32,187 nucleotides of DNA from an uncultured Flavobacteriaceae bacterium (GTDB lineage Bacteria; Bacteroidota; Bacteroidia; Flavobacteriales; Flavobacteriaceae): contig CAJQLD010000015.1 in NCBI GenBank assembly GCA_905479095.1, positions 1 to 32,187 of the forward strand, read 5' to 3'. Every line of letters begins with the position of its first letter. The first letter of the stretch is position 1. Both the position numbers and the translations under genes were made by a program. Below are positions 1-7,839 of the stretch, in pieces. The notes below the pieces were generated by a model that worked only from the letters and a program-made list of their open reading frames with translations, made no database searches and had not been told where the DNA came from.

Positions 1-247
1 ATTGCTCGGCTTCGGGTAAAATCCTATTCCACAATATCAACTCTAGAGGGGTGCAACCTTCGAAATCGGTATATTCTTTTTTGGTGTAGGCTTCCATGCT
101 GTTTAAACAAAAGTTCCAATATCTTATATCTTCGTGGTCAAAACCTTTGGCGGCGGCGTGCTGCTGTTTGGTGTAGGGCGGAAATAAACCCTCTTTTATG
201 GCTTTGCGATTTGCGTCTGTAATTTGTTTGGCTGTTTGGGTTTTCAT
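1..247 (-). CDS. Unrecognised protein, C-terminal part outside window
   Basis: An open frame runs from an ATG at 247 to the window edge without a stop, about 82 residues, so this is the N-terminal part of a longer gene. The start reads MKTQTAKQITDANRKAI and continues with an aromatic, charged segment containing YWNFCLNSMEAYTKKEY and a C-TPLELILWNRIL helix. There is no signal peptide or membrane segment, so a cytoplasmic protein is likely. I do not recognise the family. The frame uses many GCC/GGC codons in its N-terminal half (for example Ala-Ala-Ala), slightly richer in G+C than the neighbouring AT-rich intergenic DNA. It is divergent from the small ORF at 423 and separated from it by a palindrome-rich spacer. 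Confidence 0.6.
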   Translation of the reverse strand, partial: MKTQTAKQITDANRKAIKEGLFPPYTKQQHAAAKGFDHEDIRYWNFCLNSMEAYTKKEYTDFEGCTPLELILWNRILPEAEQ

Positions 248-360
248 AATTTTAGATAAATATTACTGTTAATGGCTAAATATAATAACTTCATTTTTAA
301 TGACTTAGGTGTTATTTTATGCTTTGTAATATTTAATTGAATATTTTTAGTGTTCTAAAA

Positions 361-413
361 ATGCTTTTAAAGCATCATATGATCCTTTTAAGGTTTTTTT
401 AAAATATTTTAAA
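361..413. repeat. Cluster of four consecutive short palindromes
   Basis: Within 53 bases there are four near-contiguous inverted repeats. They are 7-base arms ATGCTTT/AAAGCAT at 361-375, the perfect decamer ATCATATGAT at 374-383, CCTT/AAGG arms at 384-393, and a perfect 16-base AT palindrome at 398-413. They sit 10 bases before the start codon of the small ORF at 423. AT-rich DNA makes palindromes by chance, but this density is unusual. It may be a binding site for dimeric regulators or a structured leader; this is inference. The rest of 248-422 is AT-rich with no visible gene, and 576-698 likewise holds nothing I can support. Confidence 0.4.
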
Positions 414-422
414 CATACCGTT

Positions 423-575
423 ATGAGCGAAAAACACACCAAAGCTTATTTGAAAAAGATGGTCTCTAAACAATTAGAGAATTTAAACGCAATGCATGTT
501 TTAAATAAGACCATTGCAATTCAAAATGATTTAATCCAGGATATTAAGAAAACACTCCGTGAAGAAATCGATTAA
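423..575 (+). CDS. Small hypothetical protein, 50 residues
   Basis: ATG at 423 to TAA at 573-575 encodes a 50-residue, Lys-rich, probably all-helical peptide. It starts MSEKHTKAYLKKMV and ends IKKTLREEID. Hydrophobic residues recur at roughly heptad spacing in the middle (L, I, L, I), which would suit a short coiled coil. No membrane segment, cysteine pair or zinc motif is present. The family is not recognised. No purine-rich ribosome-binding site is seen before the ATG, which is common in Bacteroidota and does not decide the matter. Evidence that it is real is limited to the intact frame, sensible amino-acid composition and an isolated position; it could be a chance ORF. Confidence 0.4.
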   Translation: MSEKHTKAYLKKMVSKQLENLNAMHVLNKTIAIQNDLIQDIKKTLREEID

Positions 576-698
576 TTTAAGGAGTCACAAATTATATATT
601 TAACACGAAGAAAGTCAAAACCGTAACTATTGGGAGTGGTGGTAAGATTAAGCTCTGATGAGCTAAGTCCACAAATGGCGATAAAAAGCCTGTTAAAC

Positions 699-1625
699 CT
701 ATAACGAACAACGCAGGTCGTTCATGTTCACATCGTCGGTGGTGTTTAATGCAAGCACCAAACGACTTCCATCATAGGTTTTCGAAATAATTCCGGCGAC
801 AGTGCCATTTCCAGTGGGTAACAATTCATTTTTAAAACTAGAAAAAGAACTCGTTTCGAGATCAAAAGTTGAATAGGTTGTTCCGGAGCAAGTTTGTATG
901 GTTCGACTCGTATCGTAGTTTTCAGAGGGATTAAAATAGCGTTCTCCATTGAGGTTCTCTTCAAATTCGGCATTTTCAATTTGTACAAATAACCCAATAT
1001 GATCTTTAGATAGCTGCGATATCTGAACCACTAAGGGTGTGATTTTGTAAGTTTTTTCGGATCTAAATACAGACGTATTTATTTGATTTTCGGACAGGGA
1101 TGTGACCGTGGTGCCGTATTGTTTCGTTTCCGTTCCGCCTCCTATGGTAATCACCTTATTTCCAAGACGTTCTTCGCCGATGTATAATCCGTTTGGGTAA
1201 TTGGTTGGCGTTGGTGGGTTCAATCGAATGTAAACCTCACGACCTTTATTAAACCGGTTGTACGAATCTGAAAGGTTTAAAATTAGTTTAATCCCCGATG
1301 TTGGAGCCTCTGGACTGTCTTGTAAGTAAAGTTCCTTATAAAAATTTCCGGATTGATCCGAAGACGTTACATAGGCTTTGACCATGATATCTGTATCCAC
1401 TTGAAAAGGACGTTTCCAAAAACTCTTGTACATGGATTTTACTTCAGAGATTGAGACGAGTTGAATTGCGCCAGTATCTATTTGTTTTAAAATTTCATTA
1501 AGGACTTCATTTTCTTCGGTTCCTAAACTTTCGGGAACCGAAAAATCAGAATCTTCCACACATGCCCCTAAAGAAAGACTAAATAAAAGGGCTGTGAGAT
1601 AGTTTTTAAGAGGCATGATTTTCAT
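699..1625 (-). CDS. DUF5689-domain lipoprotein (receptor partner)
   Basis: A 308-residue secreted lipoprotein. The signal sequence ends in the lipobox LSLGAC, with Cys22 as the predicted lipidated residue. Residues ~60-300 match the DUF5689 pattern as I know it: an OB-fold-like strand series with VKAYVTSSDQSGNFYK, LYLQDSPEAPTSGIKL, a GREVYIRL strand and a second half with a KTYK-PLVVQISQL segment. The gene starts 22 bases after the receptor stop codon, so the two are almost certainly cotranscribed. In Flavobacteriia DUF5689 genes commonly accompany a TonB-dependent receptor and an EEP-family nuclease, and the same trio is seen here. A role as the surface-exposed substrate-binding partner of the receptor is inference. 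A second ATG three codons in could be the true start. Confidence 0.8.
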   Translation of the reverse strand: MKIMPLKNYLTALLFSLSLGACVEDSDFSVPESLGTEENEVLNEILKQIDTGAIQLVSISEVKSMYKSFWKRPFQVDTDIMVKAYVTSSDQSGNFYKELYLQDSPEAPTSGIKLILNLSDSYNRFNKGREVYIRLNPPTPTNYPNGLYIGEERLGNKVITIGGGTETKQYGTTVTSLSENQINTSVFRSEKTYKITPLVVQISQLSKDHIGLFVQIENAEFEENLNGERYFNPSENYDTSRTIQTCSGTTYSTFDLETSSFSSFKNELLPTGNGTVAGIISKTYDGSRLVLALNTTDDVNMNDLRCSL

Positions 1626-1647
1626 AGTATTATAATTTAGTTTGTTT

Positions 1648-4404
1648 TTAAAATCTTAGGCTTAGATTCATAAAATAGGTGGCGCCACGCCCATACCAGT
1701 ACTTCGGACCAAAACGACGTATTGGTTGATTGACATCGGTTTTAAGGGATCGATAATTAGCGTTCCGCCCTTGCTCAAAACCACCTGTTTTGTATTCTAT
1801 ATCAAGTAAGTTGTTTAAGCTCACAAACAGTCCTAGATATTTTTTGCCAATTCTCCATGACTTACCACCAACGGCATTAATCACCATATAACTGTCAAAT
1901 TTTTCTTGCGTTAGCAAGGCTCTGGCTAGTGTTGGGTCATAATCTGGAAAAGGAAATCCATCGGTCTCCAGGTAAAAGTTTTTAGTACGTGTGAGAGAGG
2001 AGATATCTAGATATGCATTTGAGAAAAAATTAGCCGTGGTCCCAAACCACCAATATTTAGGGTCTCGATACTCAAATCCGATAGAGGCTGCACGTTGAGG
2101 ACCGCCAGCAATTTTATAGTTTTTCAAATTGGCCTCCTCATAGTTTAATCCATTAGGGAAACTACTAGAAGTGAGCACTAAATTAGGATTGTTATTGTAG
2201 GTGAATTGACCCATTGAAAGGGCGCCTTTTAAGGCAATGGTTGGAGTCACTTGTGCTTCAATTCCAAACTCGAGGCCTAACTGTTTTTTGTCGACCCCTT
2301 GCAAGAGCTCTTGCACAAAAGCGGATTCTCCAAAAACGCCACTGAGTCCATCTGCATAAAAAAAGGAAATTTCGTTGGCGTCTTTTATGAGTGAATAATA
2401 GCCGGTCAAACGCGCTTTTAAAGTTGAGGATCTGTATCTATAATTAACATCCAAAGAGGTCGTTTTTTCGTCTGTAATATCGATTTTAGAAACCGCTCCA
2501 ATGATGGCGTGATTTTCTCTCGAGTTAGAAAACGTATTTCGAAGTGTGGGCGCTTTGGATAAATAGCCTGCGTTTGCTGTAAACAGATGCTTTCCAGAAA
2601 ACTTATACGTCAAGCCTCCTTTTGTACCGATGCCTGTAAAGTTGACTTTGGGGCCTTTTCCATAGGAGTTGTCCACATATATTTCATGTTGATAGAAGCC
2701 TTCTCTTTGATAGTCTGTTTTGGTGATGCTTGCGGCGATAAAAAAATCAACCTTATTATAAGTAAACTGCGCTTGTGCAAACCCGCCAAGAATTTTTGCC
2801 TCTAAATTATAGTTATATTTAAAGATATCGCCTTGGCCTACGATTTGATTGGGGTTCTTTAAGTTCAATTGAATCTGATCAAAAGAATCAATGTTTAAAT
2901 AGCCTGTGGTGCTTCCTAACATGTCCAAAATTTCGGCAAAATTATGAGATTGTAATCGCTTGTAATGGACGGCCGCATTTAAAACCAGGTGATCTGATCG
3001 TTCAGATTTAAAAATCGTGTTAAGGGTGAGTTGAGTGTCATCATTTCGATCTTCATACCACACATAGGCCGCAGGATCCCCATTGGTGTTGTTTGTGATG
3101 TTGGCATCGTACATTTGGTTCCAATCTAATTGACCCTCCGACGTGAAATTTTGATAAGCCTCATACGCGCCTGCTAGATCTGGGCCTCCAGAATTTGCTA
3201 AAAAATAACTGGGTAGATCTTGATAGTAGGCTGGACTTGGATTGGCGCCTCCTGCATAATCCAAACGGCTGTTTCCTAGTTCACCAAATTGGTAGGCAAT
3301 ATTTGTATTGAGTTTTGAACGATCTGAAATATTCCAATAATGATTCAACATCACTACAGGTTCTGAAATCCGTTTTACTCTCGAATTTCGCTTTCTCCCG
3401 TCTTGATATCCCCAATATTCATTATACTTAATGTTTTTCAAATCGTACACTTCTTGTGAATTTGGGGATGACTTTCCACGTCTATTGGGGGTGTAAAACG
3501 CCGTAAAATTTAGACTGTGATTCTTGTTGATTCTCTTTTCGACCGCCCCAAAAAAGGAATTCGCATCATAAAAGGTTCCGTCTTGATACCCTTCATTTCC
3601 CCAACGTCTTCCCAGTGAAAACACATAGGACCATCCCCCTTTTACAAGTCCCGATGCATAGGTCGCCAAAAGTCTGTTGGTATAACTTCGGTTCGATGAT
3701 GAATAGGTGATCCGACGACCACTTTGGTACTCTGACGCTCTTAAATTAATATTTGTGGACCCTAAAACGCCCCCAAAATTATAGGAAGATGCGGCGAGTC
3801 CAGAGGTTAATTCTTGATTCCGAAGGACATCATTCAACCCTCCCCAATTGCTCCATTGTGGTCTCCCATTGGATAGTTTGTTCATATCGATGCCATTCAT
3901 CAATAGTATCCCGTTTTCGGAATTTAGACCCCGTACATTAAAAAACGATGTGCTAAATTCAAAAGCGGCTGTCCGCTGAAAAATATCTTTAGACGATCCT
4001 AATAACCCAGAAATATTATCAACACCACTGTTGTCGTCATTTAATTCATCATCTGTTAGGGTAATGGTAAACAAGTCGTCATTTGAAGGGTCTACAGACA
4101 TCACCATATCTTGAATATCAAGCGTTTGACCTTCATAAACCACAATAGGATAGCGTGCTAAAAGATAGCCTGGCTTGGTTAATTTTAAGATGTGCTCCCC
4201 AATTGGGATATTGGACGAAAACTCAAACACACCTTCAGTATCTGTGTCCGTGCTTAATAACGATTCTTCAAATTCAACATGAACTCCGTGGAGCGGTTGG
4301 TTTGAGGTTAAGTTGTTTACACTTCCTCTAACAATCGTCTGTTGAGCTAGGGCCGCAAATGATACTAAAAAGCCTGTTAAACATAGTATATTAAGGTGTT
4401 TCAT
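1648..4404 (-). CDS. TonB-dependent receptor with CarboxypepD_reg-like domain
   Basis: About 918 residues. I place the start at ATG 4404 (MKHLNILCLTGF) because it begins directly with the signal peptide, ending around AALAQ; an upstream TTG would add eight non-signal residues. Domain order: signal peptide 1-21, carboxypeptidase-regulatory-like beta domain ~22-105, plug ~120-240 with the segment LLMNGIDMNKLSNGRPQWSN, then a ~650-residue beta barrel ending in aromatic FMNLSLRF, the usual outer-membrane C-terminal strand. It imports a substrate across the outer membrane using TonB-ExbB-ExbD energy. The substrate is unknown. The cotranscribed DUF5689 lipoprotein and divergent secreted nuclease suggest nucleic-acid breakdown products (inference). 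It is clearly paralogous to the receptor at 7840-10389. Confidence 0.9.
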   Translation of the reverse strand: MKHLNILCLTGFLVSFAALAQQTIVRGSVNNLTSNQPLHGVHVEFEESLLSTDTDTEGVFEFSSNIPIGEHILKLTKPGYLLARYPIVVYEGQTLDIQDMVMSVDPSNDDLFTITLTDDELNDDNSGVDNISGLLGSSKDIFQRTAAFEFSTSFFNVRGLNSENGILLMNGIDMNKLSNGRPQWSNWGGLNDVLRNQELTSGLAASSYNFGGVLGSTNINLRASEYQSGRRITYSSSNRSYTNRLLATYASGLVKGGWSYVFSLGRRWGNEGYQDGTFYDANSFFGAVEKRINKNHSLNFTAFYTPNRRGKSSPNSQEVYDLKNIKYNEYWGYQDGRKRNSRVKRISEPVVMLNHYWNISDRSKLNTNIAYQFGELGNSRLDYAGGANPSPAYYQDLPSYFLANSGGPDLAGAYEAYQNFTSEGQLDWNQMYDANITNNTNGDPAAYVWYEDRNDDTQLTLNTIFKSERSDHLVLNAAVHYKRLQSHNFAEILDMLGSTTGYLNIDSFDQIQLNLKNPNQIVGQGDIFKYNYNLEAKILGGFAQAQFTYNKVDFFIAASITKTDYQREGFYQHEIYVDNSYGKGPKVNFTGIGTKGGLTYKFSGKHLFTANAGYLSKAPTLRNTFSNSRENHAIIGAVSKIDITDEKTTSLDVNYRYRSSTLKARLTGYYSLIKDANEISFFYADGLSGVFGESAFVQELLQGVDKKQLGLEFGIEAQVTPTIALKGALSMGQFTYNNNPNLVLTSSSFPNGLNYEEANLKNYKIAGGPQRAASIGFEYRDPKYWWFGTTANFFSNAYLDISSLTRTKNFYLETDGFPFPDYDPTLARALLTQEKFDSYMVINAVGGKSWRIGKKYLGLFVSLNNLLDIEYKTGGFEQGRNANYRSLKTDVNQPIRRFGPKYWYGRGATYFMNLSLRF

Positions 4405-4448
4405 TGTTGATTTGGGGTTAATTAACAATAATTGACGGCCTTAATTTA

Positions 4449-4481
4449 CAAAAAATATCTACTTTTAAAAAAAATTCCAAT
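4449..4481 (-). promoter_or_regulatory. Possible promoter for receptor-DUF5689 operon
   Basis: Read on the minus strand there is ATTG (4478-4481), a 20-base spacer and TATTTTTTG (4449-4457). This resembles the Bacteroidota -33 TTTG / -7 TAnnTTTG promoter except for one extra base in the -7 box. It lies about 45 bases upstream of the receptor start, in the 92-base divergent region shared with the nuclease gene. Weak evidence. Confidence 0.3.
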
Positions 4482-4496
4482 TATTCTAAATTAGAT

Positions 4497-5570
4497 ATGA
4501 AAAAAATTACGGTTTTAACCCTCAAACAAATTGCTCTCTTTGTGTTGGTATTCATTGTCAGTTTTGGCACGATTGACGCTCAGGATACCAAAAAATTTAA
4601 AGTACATACGATTGCATTTTATAATGTTGAAAATCTTTTCGATACCATTAACGATCCCAACAAGAATGACGAAGCCAGTCCAATCATGGAGCTTAAATTT
4701 GGGCGTGAGGAAGTCTATCTCAAAAAAGTCAAAAATATGGCGCGTGTGATTTCTGAAATTGGTGCCGATGTGTCCAAAAACACTCCTGCAATCATTGGTT
4801 TAGCAGAAGTTGAAAACCGATCTGTGGTTGAAGATCTTGCGAATGATTCTTTATTAGTTGACAAAGACTATGGCATTATCCATTTCGATTCACCTGACGA
4901 ACGTGGAATTGATGTGGCGCTGATGTATCAAAAGGCACTTTTTGACCCGATAGCTTCGAGTACGCATACATTAAATTTATTCAACGCTGAAGAAAATAGA
5001 CCCGATCATACCAGAGATCAACTTTTGGTTAGTGGGTATCTCGAAGGAGACCTCATTCACTTGATGGTAAATCACTGGCCTTCTCGACGTGGAGGCGAAG
5101 AAAAGAGTAGCCCCAAACGAGAGGCCGCAGCAAGACTCAGCAAACGCCTTACAGACTCACTACAATCGATTGATCCCTATGCAAAGATTTTTACAATGGG
5201 TGACTTAAATGACAATCCAACCAATAAAAGTTTGAAGAAAGTTCTCAAAACTAAAAGAAAGAAAAAGGCTGTTGGCTTAAAAGGCATTTACAATCCGATG
5301 GAAACCATTTATAAAAATGGAGGTGGAACGAATGCCTACCGCGGTGTTTGGTTTTTGTTTGATCAAATTTTAATGACGAAACCATTACTAGATAAAGACT
5401 TTTCCTCGTTTCGATTTTATAAAGCGGGCGTTTACAATAAACCTTATCTCTTAAACAAAGACGGACGTTTCAAGGGCTATCCTTTTAGAAGTTTTTCATA
5501 TGGAAAATTCATCGATGGGTACAGCGATCACTTTCCGGTCTATGTGCATGTGATTCGACAAGTGGACTAA
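4497..5570 (+). CDS. Secreted endonuclease/exonuclease/phosphatase-family protein
   Basis: A 357-residue protein with an N-terminal signal peptide (hydrophobic 11-28, cleavage near DAQ) followed by a complete EEP fold. The family's active-site residues are visible in order: Asn43 in FYNVENLFD, Glu104 in GLAEVEN, Arg136-Gly-Ile-Asp in ERGIDVALMY, His193 in VNHWPSRR, Asp236 and Asn238 in GDLNDNP, and Asp344-His345 in SDHFPV. Such enzymes are Mg-dependent phosphodiesterases or phosphatases acting on DNA, RNA or phospholipid head groups; the exact substrate cannot be read from sequence. Export places it in the periplasm or outside. It is divergent from the receptor/DUF5689 operon, sharing a 92-base control region, and ends at a strong hairpin at 5599-5629. 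Confidence 0.88.
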   Translation: MKKITVLTLKQIALFVLVFIVSFGTIDAQDTKKFKVHTIAFYNVENLFDTINDPNKNDEASPIMELKFGREEVYLKKVKNMARVISEIGADVSKNTPAIIGLAEVENRSVVEDLANDSLLVDKDYGIIHFDSPDERGIDVALMYQKALFDPIASSTHTLNLFNAEENRPDHTRDQLLVSGYLEGDLIHLMVNHWPSRRGGEEKSSPKREAAARLSKRLTDSLQSIDPYAKIFTMGDLNDNPTNKSLKKVLKTKRKKKAVGLKGIYNPMETIYKNGGGTNAYRGVWFLFDQILMTKPLLDKDFSSFRFYKAGVYNKPYLLNKDGRFKGYPFRSFSYGKFIDGYSDHFPVYVHVIRQVD

Positions 5571-5598
5571 TCATTGACTTTAAAATACTTTAATTCAT

Positions 5599-5629
5599 AA
5601 AAAAAGCAGCCAATTGGCTGCTTTTTTTT
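5599..5629. terminator. Bidirectional intrinsic terminator
   Basis: The palindrome GCAGCC-AATT-GGCTGC is flanked by an A-run on the left and a T-run on the right, so it gives a hairpin plus U-tract on both strands. It sits between the convergent nuclease gene (stop at 5570) and the membrane protein gene ending at 5635, and probably serves both. Confidence 0.85.
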
Positions 5630-5634
5630 ATGGG

Positions 5635-6066
5635 TTAGTTTGGCCATACATTCCATGGAATTCTGGAGAGGATTAATAACAAAGCAATGGTATAAAACAC
5701 TGCAATCGTTTTGTATTTAGGCCCCGAAATAAGTTTCTTCTTGTGTTTAGAGTACCCAATAGTAATCAAGGCAACTGCTAAAATATTTATCGTTGGATGC
5801 TCTACAAGATATAGGCGGATGCTAGCATTTTTCATCACTTCACCTACGCCTAAGTCACTCCAAAGACCAAATCGGGACGAGGTAAAATACAACAGCAATC
5901 CAATCAATAATTGAATGTGTGAAACGATCAACGTAAAGAGTGCGACACGAAAGGCTTTGGCATCGTAGTCTTTTTTACCAAAGTAGCCCACTAGCGATTT
6001 AAAAACGGCCAATACGAGTACAACGAGTACTAGGTAAGCCCAATAGGAATGAATTGTTTTGATCAT
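5635..6066 (-). CDS. Conserved 4-helix membrane protein, cytochrome-b-like
   Basis: 143 residues starting MIKTIHSYWAYLVL, with four hydrophobic segments at about 8-27, 40-62, 88-105 and 117-137, so an inner-membrane protein. Several histidines lie at or near helix ends (His6, one in VSHIQLL, one in VEHPT), which could ligate heme or metal. Homologues in Flavobacteriia are, from memory, often labelled 'cytochrome B' without experimental support, so the function is unknown. It is monocistronic: a terminator lies upstream (6106-6138, for the preceding operon) and another at its own 3' end. It has no evident functional link to the receptors on either side. Confidence 0.75.
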   Translation of the reverse strand: MIKTIHSYWAYLVLVVLVLAVFKSLVGYFGKKDYDAKAFRVALFTLIVSHIQLLIGLLLYFTSSRFGLWSDLGVGEVMKNASIRLYLVEHPTINILAVALITIGYSKHKKKLISGPKYKTIAVFYTIALLLILSRIPWNVWPN

Positions 6067-6105
6067 GATATATCGTTTTTAGTTTATTAAATTTTGGGTG
6101 AAGAT

Positions 6106-6138
6106 AAAAAAAAGCCTCTTAGTAAACTAAGAGGCTTT
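6106..6138 (-). terminator. Intrinsic terminator of receptor-lipoprotein operon
   Basis: A 13-base perfect stem (AAAGCCTCTTAGT / ACTAAGAGGCTTT) with a 2-base centre, followed on the minus strand by a run of T residues (A-run at 6106-6113 on the plus strand). It lies 23 bases past the stop of the repeat lipoprotein gene. Confidence 0.85.
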
Positions 6139-6160
6139 TAAATTTAGAATGACAGATTGA

Positions 6161-7828
6161 TTATTCTTTATATAACCAAACACCACCCGTTTTAATCACC
6201 GTTTTGCTTTCAATACCAGTTGATCCAGTATAAACTACAAAATTTAGAGCATATTTTTGGCCTTCTGCGGCACTCGGATCTCTTGCGTCTAATAATACAT
6301 TAGCTGCTTCCAATAACATTTCGTCAGACCAGAAGTTTGAACTTCCACTTCTTCTGTCAAAACTTCCAAAGTAACCGACATTGTCTGCAGGTCCAGGATA
6401 GATATCAATGAACGCACTCGAGATTAAGTCAACATCAGCATCTAATAACATATATTTAATGGTATTGTCTGGTAACCATGCGCCATCTTCAAAACCATAC
6501 TGAAATGAAGTTTCAATAACATCTGGCGTTAAAGTCCATTTGTCGCCATCAAAAATACTATGTCCATATTTTGTTGAAGCGGATCCCGCGTAATAAGCAT
6601 ATTGTACCATGGCAACATCGCCTTGTTCAGCATATGGATATAAACTTTCTAAGAAAATATCAATAATATAAACACTACTACTTCCAAAGTTTGGATAATT
6701 AAACCCGAATGCATCGTAGTCTTTTGCTGTAAATACATAAGGGAATTCCCAATCTCCAGCATTCTTAGCCACGACTGTTGTTATTTCTACAATTGTTGCA
6801 TTTGCGATATAAGCACCTTCGGTATATAATAACGTCATCGTTTGTGTGCCAACAGAACCATTATAGATTTTATAGGTTACAGCGTATATATCGCCTTCTG
6901 TTGCCGTTGGTAAAATAATATTTAACCCTTCTAAAATCATAGCATCACTCCAGTAGTTATCAGATGTATCTCTTACATCAAAACTTCCATAACTTGAGGC
7001 ATTATCCGCCGGGCCAGGGTAAGACGCTGCTAATGCATCTCCTATTGTATCATAATCAGATGACCCTAAAGTGTACTCTGTAGCAGATGTTCCAGAAACC
7101 TCAACATCTAATTTTGAGAATCCGCTTCCAGTGTATTGAACCGTAAATGATTCAGAATAATTAGTTCCGCCGTCATAAATAGCAAACGTCACAGCCACCA
7201 CTTGTCCTGCACTATATTCACCACTTAATAACTCGTTAATACCTTCTAAAATCATTCCATCAGACCAATACGCATCTCTATCTGATCTTCTATCAAAGTT
7301 TGAGTAATTTGCTGCACTTGAAGCCGCTTCAGGATAAGAAGAACTTAAGGCATTCCCGATTTTTTCAAAATCACCTTCCGATAATTCATACGATAATACA
7401 TCCGCATTATACGTTAACTCTACAAAAGTTCCGTTTTCTGCAGTTTCGTAAGTACTCGCTAAATAGCCATCAACTTGATTTATATTTGATAAGGTCTCTG
7501 TCGTAGAAAGTACCTCTAATGTTGTTTCATCAAATAAGTTGTAAGTCACATTTACTAAGGAGCCTTCTCCCCATACGGGGTATTTATCCGCTAAAAAGCC
7601 AGGGATTAATTGATCTGCTTGCGCTTGTGTTTCAAAAAATTCCTCTTCGCTTAATTCAGTTTCAAAAAGCTCGTAATCTTCCGTAGTAAAGACGTAAGTC
7701 TCTACCGCTTGAATATAATCAAATCCTGGATTGTCAACTGAATCAAGATTGTTATAGATGTCTTCATTAGGTTCACAACCCATAAAGGTTGTTCCTAAAA
7801 TTGCTAAACAATAAATTATTTTTTTCAT
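6161..7828 (-). CDS. Repeat-containing lipoprotein, receptor partner, family unknown
   Basis: A 555-residue acidic protein with lipobox TTFMGC (Cys18). I do not recognise the family. It consists of about five diverged internal repeats. Each carries a strand motif of G, five residues, then V-x-[YF]: EGSLVNVTYNLF (88-99), AGQVVAVTFAIY (207-218), EGDIYAVTYKIY (311-322), QGDVAMVQYAYY (402-413) and EGQKYALNFVVY (522-533). Three repeats (about 147-235, 251-340, 457-553) also share YPGPADN-x(5)-FDRR and [YF]WSDxMxLE. Each repeat opens with a D-[YFV]-[DE] helix. The gene follows the receptor gene by 11 bases and ends at a terminator, so the two form an operon. A surface lipoprotein that binds the receptor's substrate is the natural inference; it does not look like SusD (no TPR-type helices). 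Low cysteine and high Tyr/Asp/Ser content fit an extracellular protein. Confidence 0.8.
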   Translation of the reverse strand: MKKIIYCLAILGTTFMGCEPNEDIYNNLDSVDNPGFDYIQAVETYVFTTEDYELFETELSEEEFFETQAQADQLIPGFLADKYPVWGEGSLVNVTYNLFDETTLEVLSTTETLSNINQVDGYLASTYETAENGTFVELTYNADVLSYELSEGDFEKIGNALSSSYPEAASSAANYSNFDRRSDRDAYWSDGMILEGINELLSGEYSAGQVVAVTFAIYDGGTNYSESFTVQYTGSGFSKLDVEVSGTSATEYTLGSSDYDTIGDALAASYPGPADNASSYGSFDVRDTSDNYWSDAMILEGLNIILPTATEGDIYAVTYKIYNGSVGTQTMTLLYTEGAYIANATIVEITTVVAKNAGDWEFPYVFTAKDYDAFGFNYPNFGSSSVYIIDIFLESLYPYAEQGDVAMVQYAYYAGSASTKYGHSIFDGDKWTLTPDVIETSFQYGFEDGAWLPDNTIKYMLLDADVDLISSAFIDIYPGPADNVGYFGSFDRRSGSSNFWSDEMLLEAANVLLDARDPSAAEGQKYALNFVVYTGSTGIESKTVIKTGGVWLYKE

Positions 7829-7839
7829 TATCTTATTTT

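Noticed and set aside
600-660. A short plus-strand frame reading TKKVKTVTIGSGGKIKL before a stop, possibly a small basic peptide or gene remnant.
   Set aside because: No start codon in frame, a stop immediately upstream and downstream, and continuation would need a frameshift.
746-997. Other-frame ORF inside the DUF5689 gene.
   Set aside because: Fully inside a well-supported coding region with a signal peptide and recognisable domain; composition of the alternative frame is unlike a protein.
6161-7828. Calling the repeat lipoprotein a SusD homologue because of its position next to a receptor.
   Set aside because: The sequence is beta-strand repeats with no SusD/RagB helical pattern; position alone does not justify the name.
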